Positions 57,511 to 64,000 of a stretch of DNA of 64,000 nucleotides are shown piece by piece. Location of the stretch: the NCBI RefSeq assembly GCF_030936135.1, contig NW_026777121.1, forward strand, positions 1,302,001 to 1,366,000. Reading direction: 5' to 3'. The notes under the pieces are model-generated. The model did not search any database, was not told where the DNA came from, and worked only from the letters and a program-made list of their open reading frames with translations. Both the position numbers and the translations under genes were made by a program. Every line of letters begins with the position of its first letter. Position 1 is the first letter of the stretch. The stretch comes from Gavia stellata. Its lineage: Eukaryota > Chordata > Aves > Gaviiformes > Gaviidae.

Positions 57511-58740
57511 AACTGGCTAAATTGCAACAGCCTTTGCAATCTTCCCTATTGGCTTTAGAAACTAATCAGTGGCTGTTGTCAAACATATTACCAAAATGGG
57601 AAAAGGTGAATGGAGACGACCAGGAAATGATTGTAGATGGACTCGGTGTGGTCCAAGATAACCTATCTTTGGCTCCCAGTTGTATCCAGGCTCAACTGTG
57701 GGCGCAATCAGTAGCTGCTTCAATCATAAGAGAGGGTGAAGAAGGCACTCTCCCCACTGAAGTTCGGAAAATAATTTGGGATAGTGCCACGGATTTAGAG
57801 AAAAAACTCCAGTCCTGGTGGAATTTGGTAAACTTTACCTACGATCCCGTCACAAGTACAGCCACAACTTTTGTATGAACTATACACAACGCTTCAATAT
57901 ATTCGACTTACCCTGTTATGGCATTAGGATTGAATCACAATGGAACCATACTCTATCCATTTGAGCATCAAGTATGGGCCCAAAAAATAGGACAGAAATG
58001 ACAAACTGTAGATTTTGAACAAGGGTTGTTGTACGGGAACAACAAGGCTTCATCTGTGAAGGTAATGCAATCAGAGGTCAGGATATCTGTTTAGATACTG
58101 AACAAGATGTTTGTCATTTTGAGACTCGCCCTGACGAAAACCCTGAAACAGTGCTTATATATATATTGGTAAGGGCTGTGTATGTTTGAGAACAGCTTGT
58201 GATTTTATATCCATAGATGATGTAGTTATAGATCCTAGGAATCACTCAGATTTTTGTGTTTGTATTTCACTGAAATCATGGGACGTGATTTTTTCTCTTA
58301 TTTGACTCCAGTCACACCTCACCAGCTCTTGCAATCTAATTATACATTAATTCAGGAACTGCTGCCTACACCCATTGGATTGAATCTCACTTTAGTGAAA
58401 CAATTGCTACACCACCAGGATTTAATCAAAATTTTGAAAAAGGTCAAGGAAAACGGACAAGGAACTTTAATAACTGTTCATCACAGTGTGGAAGAAATAC
58501 ACCGTGTTTTAGGGAGGGTGGAAAAGGATGCAGAACATAAATGGTGGGACACTCTTTTCGGGTGGTCACCTACTGCTACAGGCATCCTAAATAAGTTATG
58601 CCACCCTATCGTTGTTCTCCTGATATTGATTTTTAATCAGTCTTGTTTTATCAAGAATATATTATTAATTGGAGGATGATGAATCGATTAACTCGTTTGG
58701 CATCTATACTTGATGCACATAATCTACTTAACCGATTAAA
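57511..58740 (+). pseudogene. ERV family B env, transmembrane half only, broken
   Basis: The sequence jumps from the integrase end straight into the ectodomain after the fusion peptide. The surface subunit, cleavage site and fusion peptide are deleted. Open stretches are 57522-57878 (ending in TGA) and 58254-58679; between them are frameshifts and stops. A hydrophobic anchor lies at about 58595-58650. The protein is clearly homologous to the env at 40395-42213, including a TGA at the equivalent position. Confidence 0.85.
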
Positions 58741-58770
58741 ATGAAAGTACTGAAATAATTTTCAAAGCTT

Positions 58771-58784
58771 TCAAAGGGGGGAAT
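58771..58784 (+). promoter_or_regulatory. ERV family B polypurine tract
   Basis: AAAGGGGGGAAT directly before the LTR's TG; this is the usual plus-strand primer for retroviral DNA synthesis. Confidence 0.85.
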
Positions 58785-59719
58785 TGTTGTAAATACTCTG
58801 ATTTTTTAAAAAATAATCACAATATGATCATATAGAAAGTTTAAATTTGATTAATAAATAAAATAATTAAATACAAATGCATAAGTTAGGATTCTTAAGT
58901 TAGAAACAAGATACCATAGGAACCTCACCAGGGAGTTGCTATTCTGTTCTAAGGAACTAATAGTAATGAGATGGAACGATGAAGAATCGAATAGAAAAGT
59001 CTTCTTTGAGTCCTGTGACAATGTGACCTGATATGCACCAGTGATGCTGCTTGGAAAATTCCTTACCTTTCCCATCTTGATTCAAATATCAAGAATGCCA
59101 ATCAATAAATATTAATAGAAATAACCATGGATTAATTTAAGTATGGATATTGATAGAATAGTATAATCCAGAGAGCGATTACTAAAAAATTAAGTTACAT
59201 ATTCTGTATGAAGGCAACCAGGTATGATTTAGCTGTGATTCAATCATAAACTAACCGTTGAATAATGTAGCATTGCGAATAGGTAGAATTTGCCTGTCAA
59301 GAGAATTATAAGTTGCAGGCCTGGTCAGTAAACCGAGGAAAACTTAAGAAGATTCCAAGAATGGAATTTTGCAACCAAGCTGAGCATGCGCAAAGATGGG
59401 GTTCAACTAGAGGACACCATGAGGAAGAATATGGACGACCACCAGAGGACCTTAGACGACCACCTGTGTACCTGAAGGCGCATGCATCACAAGCATTTGC
59501 ATATACTAATGAGTTCTCGGAAACTATATGAATATGTTAACTGTTTCTTGGAAATATGATGACTATGTCTACTTTGATTGTATACAACTTCTGTAGCAGA
59601 GAAACTAAACACGCACACTAGGTGGAGCGATCCCCTGTGCATCCAGTGCTGCAATAAAGAAGTGCCTGCTCACCTACATACACTGTGTAGATGAGTTTTT
59701 ATATTACAGATTTGTAACA
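58785..59719 (+). mobile_element. 3' LTR of ERV family B
   Basis: Starts TGTTGTAAATAC just after the polypurine tract and ends TTTGTAACA, near-perfect inverted ends. 935 bp, with an AATAAA at about 59654. Its 3' third matches 6737-7034. No 5' LTR of this element was found to the left, so the element is 5'-truncated. Confidence 0.9.
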
Positions 59720-59939
59720 GGCTGCCTAACCCAGGGAGGAACTGCAACCACATACACCAGCATAGGCTTCTCAGACTCTGCAGGCAGGGTGCCGGGGGCA
59801 GTGAGGAGGTGTCCAGGGGACAGCAGCATGGAGCAACATCATCCCACAACCCGTGTGTGAAAGCAGAATGACGGGGCACCCGTCTCCACCCTCCGCTGGA
59901 CTCCTTGTCCACAGACATGGAAAAAACTGATCAAGGATG

Positions 59940-60735
59940 CAAAGTTCAAGGGCACGCTGGGCTGCAGCCACCATTCGGTTGTAGAATTTAAAAACCAGAG
60001 AGAAGCGAGCAAACCAGCAGAATCACAATGCTGGACTTCAGCAGAGCAGACTGCTGCTTCCTGAAGAGCTTCTAGGCAGGAGCCAACAGGAGACCGGCCT
60101 GGAGGGCAAAGGGGAGCAGGGCAACGGGTTGAACTTCAAGGACAACAGCCCCCACCTCCCCAGACACCAGAAGGGCCCATGCCAAGACACAGAGTTGGTC
60201 ACAAGTAGCAGAAGGCCAGCACTGACAGACAGGAAACTCCTGACCCAGCTCAAACACCAAAAAGGAAGAACACCCAAGGCGCAGGCAGAGATGGGATACC
60301 CAGGACGAACAGAGAGACACTGTGCAAGCATGCAGGGATGGACTGTGGAAAGCCACAGCTTAGCTGGAGACAAACTAGGAAGAGAGGAAAGACAACAGGA
60401 AGGGCTTCTGGAAGCAGAAGGAAGCCTAAGGGAAACACAAGCCACTGCTCAACAGGAAGGCAACTTAACTGGCAAAGGACAGGGGAAAAGCTAGAAAAGA
60501 TGCTACCCGGGGCAGGGATGTGTGGGCAGGGGGGGTGTGGGGGTGTTTCTGGGTGGGATTCTGACTCAAGACAAGGAAAGGTGCTCACCACGAGGGTGCC
60601 CAAGCACTGGAACAAGTTGCCAGAGACGATGCTCAATCTCCCTCCTTGGAGATACCCCAAACAGGACTGCACGCAGCACGGAGCAATATAATCTGACTGG
60701 ACCTGCTCTGAGCAGGAAATCAGACCACATGGCAG
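59940..60735 (+). mobile_element. Old, diverged CR1 fragment
   Basis: CR1 landmarks are recognisable at low identity: TTCAAGGGCACGCTGG (about 59947), GCTGGACTTCAGCAGAGCAGA (60031) and GCACTGGAACAAGTTGCCAGA (60604), close to the HWNKLPE motif. Large gaps and substitutions separate them. Confidence 0.55.
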
Positions 60736-63099
60736 CGGGAGGACCCCCCCGACCTACCCCAGTCTACGAATCCCCAGCCATCTCTCATGTCACTCCAGTA
60801 TTCCCCAAATTCATCACCAGCAACTGCTCATGTTAAGAGCTCTACAAAAGCGTTTGCAGAGCACTATACTTGCTCCTAGGACACCCGGGGAGCTGCTGAA
60901 GACAGCAACCCTTGCCTTCCATCGCTTCTAGAGAACCAAAGCACAGCAAGCCTAGGGCGCACTAAAGCCACTGCAGCCAGGCAACAGAAACAAAGGCAGA
61001 GTTTAAAGGCTAGGTCTTCCCATCTGAAGCCATCTGAGGCCACACGGGGGCAAGTAAAACAGTTCTAGAAAGCACAGGGCTGGCAGGCACATGAGAAGAC
61101 ACAGGAGAGTTCCTCCTGGGGAAAGCTGGCCATGTTCAGCTCAAGTTCCTCCCCCCACCTTTCTCTCCCTGGGGAGGAAGAAGAAACCACATTCAGCTAA
61201 ACTTGCTTTCACCCTGTTGTGGAGGGCACCCAGTAACTCAATGAACTGGTCAGACTCTTGGGCGGTATCTGATACAGAGACATCCCCCTTCGGGCTAAAT
61301 AGAAAAGTCTTTATAGCTAGATAATAGAAATCTCCATACAGGTATCAGTATTTACAGACTTATAAACTATCAGTACTTTTACAGAAATAGCATCCATAAA
61401 AACATCCCCATTTAAATATAACTGCGGGCAGGACTACGCTTCAAGCACAGAGAACCACATAGAGCAAAGGGAAAGCATGTTGACCCACGACAGCTATCTC
61501 AGGATGGCTCAGGAGCGATATTACTCTGCAAGGGTCCACAACAACTAGAAACCTTGCTACTGGCCTCCCCACAGGGAACAAGTGTTCCTTGCTTGCTTTT
61601 CCCAAATGCAAGATGCTACCACAAGTGCCAGCTATGACACCGTCTTTCCCAAGCAGAAAGGGGAATCCCTCCACCCTACTAAGTGAATTCCCCTTGGGAA
61701 GGCAGAGAGGAAGGAACCAAGGAGATTGCCCTTCAGGAATGCAATAAGCCTTGGACAGAACAGGCTGATCTAAGAACAGAGATGAATTTTTATGAAATAC
61801 GTCAAGTGGAAGGTGGTTTGGCCTTGGCCTTTTCCCACTTTCTAGCAAGAAGTAATGCATTTCAAAGCAAAGGCTATTCTAGAATAACCTGAGGTGCTGC
61901 TGCTAAACGTCCCCATTTCGTGTGGCTGGGTGCAAGCGGACCTGTCAGACAGACAGAGAAGAGCTGTCAGGTACCGGTACTTGGAGGATACGCATACAGG
62001 AAAAGCTAGGAGAAGGCAGAACAGGCTACACGTGGCTTTCAGTCGGGTCAAAGCATCCCGCACCATCACTAAGCACGAGTGGGAACACGAGCTACCGCTA
62101 CACTAGCTCGTGAAATCTGGACTAGGTGTCAGCTAAACAAGGCATTCCTTCCTACCAGGTTTTGCTTCCATTCAACTTCTCACCTCCAGAATACTCTTTC
62201 TTTGCAACTTGTGTTTCTTACCATCAAGCTTCAAAGACATCTAAGAGCGCATCCCTGCCCTGTATGGCAGAGAAGCCGACTTGGTGACCAGTCTGCTCTA
62301 GTCGCCTCACCTTAGTTTCACGCTTGTCAGAAGATCCTGCAAGAGACGAGCAGCATTACTACACTGTGATACAGAAGAACAATAACACAGAGCGACTCAC
62401 TTCTGGGTTGCCAAACACCAGAACGCAGCAAATTCTGCACTTAGCAGGGAAAACAATGTGCAAGCCAGCGCACTTGAAACTAGACCCTACAAGACTTTCT
62501 CAAGCGTGAGGGCAGCGGGGCCTCTCTGAAAGCGAGTCCCCTCCTCCCCCTGTGAGCAGCAGGGATGGAAGGGCAACTGGCACCCACACCACCAGCAAAG
62601 ACACGCTCATGACACTGCTCTGAAGAGATGACTCCACACCACCTTTTCAGTCAAGCTTCACAAAGCTGGGCACTGCTAGAATTAAGCCTGCTCCAGCAGC
62701 TCCTGCTTGGCTTGGCGGTGATGTACATGGCCATGGGTATTTCTCAAGCCAGACCCCTCCTCCCCATATCCAGCACAGGATGACGGGAGCTCCCTGAGCA
62801 CAATGCCCTTGGCTGGTTTCTGCCCCCCCCAGCCCCCCAGCTGTAGCTCAGTGCAATGGGCCAAGGCTTCATTTATTCCACACAAATAATTCCGGGTGAA
62901 GGAAAGGTTCTGAAGGTGCTTGCGTCTTAACCTGCCCCTTGGGTCAGTACTAAAGCCATAACCAACTCGGTTCGTTTCCAAATGCCAAGGGGGGACGGGG
63001 CTCCGGAATCATCTCTGGTGAGGTGGAAACAGGCAGCACCCGCTCCCTCCCCAGCCTCCGACTCCAGCACTCAGCCTCTGAACTGCTGGGACCTCAGGC
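60736..63099. other. Unassigned DNA, nothing recognised
   Basis: No exon with convincing splice sites and homology was found. An AT-rich patch at 61290-61420 resembles a 3' UTR. A minus-strand frame at 61441-61860 is open but unrecognised. If a gene starts at the CpG island to the right on the minus strand, this could be part of it. Confidence 0.35.
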
Positions 63100-63720
63100 T
63101 GCCCACACCCATGTTCCAGAGCCTGGAGCACACTTGGTGCCTGTTGGAGCGCCGGCCCTCACGGCAGGACCGGGCACAGGCTCCGCCCCTCTCGGCGGGC
63201 TGCCCACCGCCTGCTCCCTGGAGGAAAGCGCCTTTCTCCCCTCGCCAACACCCCGGGACAAGGTCTCCGCTCCCCAGGCCGTCCTCCCCGAAAACGCCTC
63301 CTTCCTCCTCCTCACGGCAGTGCCGCTCCCGCCGCCCCGGCCCACCGGCAGCTCCACACAAGCGCCCCGCGGCGGCGGCCATTGCCCTTAACGCCCCCCC
63401 TCGCCTGCGCCGGCCCTCACGGCCCGAAGCTGCCCGAAGCCGCGCGTGCTCCCGCTGCTGGGGAGAGGAGAGGGGAGGGGAGGGAAGGGGAGGGAGCTCC
63501 GGGGGAAGAAGGGGGGCGCCGACAGCCCCGGCCAGAGGAGAGAGCAGCCCGCCAGCGCCCTCAGCCAGGCAGCGCCCGCCGGCAGCAATGGCGGCAGCAG
63601 GGAGAGGGGGCAGAAAGCGGCACCCAAGGCAGAGCCTGCCCCAGGGACTGGCCCCGGGGGCAAAGCCTGACAGGGTAGGGCAGGCAAGGCCTGCCCGGCC
63701 CTAACGGCCCCTCGCCTGAG
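63100..63720. promoter_or_regulatory. CpG island with purine-rich block
   Basis: GC- and CpG-rich, with a GGGGAGGGGAGGGAAGGGG-type purine block at 63462-63500. A plus-strand ATG in a good context (GCAATGGCGG, at about 63588) opens a short frame of MAAAGRGGRKRH... that ends at 63704 without a clear donor. It is probably the promoter and first exon of an unidentified gene; strand cannot be decided. Confidence 0.6.
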
Positions 63721-63731
63721 TCCCTTTGAGG

Positions 63732-64000
63732 ACTTTGAGGTCCGCCCATTACAAGCCCAATAGCAAAGCTCAGCATTTCACTGTTTCAGTAACTACTCTG
63801 AGTCCTTGAGCACTGACACAGGGAAAATACTCCTCGAAATTCCCACTGATGGGTTTGCTTCAGCTTCGTGCATAACGTGCATAATTCAGTTCTTCCAGAA
63901 ACAGCTCTGGAAAGCTCTCACATTCTGGTATTTCCCAGGTTTTGATCTTTCCCAGTGCAGACGTGCCCTTTGGCAGTGCCGAGCATAGAACAGCCCTGAG
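63732..64000 (+). repeat. Direct repeat, right copy (partner at 669-937)
   Basis: Ungapped match to 669-937 with six mismatches. It begins just after the CpG island and is cut by the end of the window. Confidence 0.9.

Noticed and set aside
61441-61860. 139-codon minus-strand frame
   Set aside because: No domain, no conservation evidence, flanked by other open frames.
1-64000. tRNA, rRNA or other structured RNA genes
   Set aside because: No segment with tRNA box A/box B pairing or rRNA similarity was recognised by eye.

Overview
The window is vertebrate, almost certainly avian, nuclear DNA. The evidence is five to six CR1 LINE copies (one with readable reverse transcriptase), bird-type endogenous retroviruses (ERVs) and LTRs, CpG-island promoters, GT-AG introns, and the linked E2F3-CDKAL1 gene order known from other vertebrates. 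Most single-frame reading frames here are chance or antisense; the real coding signal is in short spliced exons.

Layout. 1-4.5 kb: an LTR fragment, a 269-bp segment repeated at the far right end, and unassigned DNA. 4.5-16.9 kb (minus strand): a CpG island with a long purine tract, the first coding exon of CDKAL1, and three further exons that join in phase but do not look like CDKAL1. CR1 and LTR copies lie between them. 18.2-18.9 kb: an unassigned, frameshifted open region. 21.1-34.7 kb (minus strand): exons 2-7 and the 3' UTR of an E2F3 gene copy. Every exon junction keeps phase and one intron has U12-type AT-AC signals, yet conserved DNA-binding residues have changed and the C-terminus is altered. 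Exon 1 was not found.

37.7-44.3 kb: a nest of ERV pieces in both orientations, including a provirus with an RT fragment, a broken env and a 3' LTR. 44.3-48.7 kb: remains of tandem acrosin-like serine protease genes (minus strand). One copy keeps exons 1-2 and a 3' UTR-like end and is broken; another keeps in-frame exons 3-5 only. 48.75-53.5 kb: a degenerate higher-order minisatellite split by a complete solo LTR with a 5-bp target duplication. 54.3-56.05 kb: a second degenerate array with a roughly 100-bp period. 56.4-59.7 kb: a second defective ERV with RNase H, integrase, an env TM half and a 3' LTR. 59.9-60.7 kb: an old CR1. 63.1-63.7 kb: a CpG island, followed by the second copy of the 269-bp repeat.

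The combination of dense, mutually inserted ERVs, tandem arrays, broken protease copies and a structurally preserved but diverged E2F3 copy suggests a duplicated, repeat-rich, probably low-recombination region such as a W chromosome, a germline-restricted chromosome or a subtelomere. That placement is inference. Exon coordinates come from hand-read splice sites and frames.
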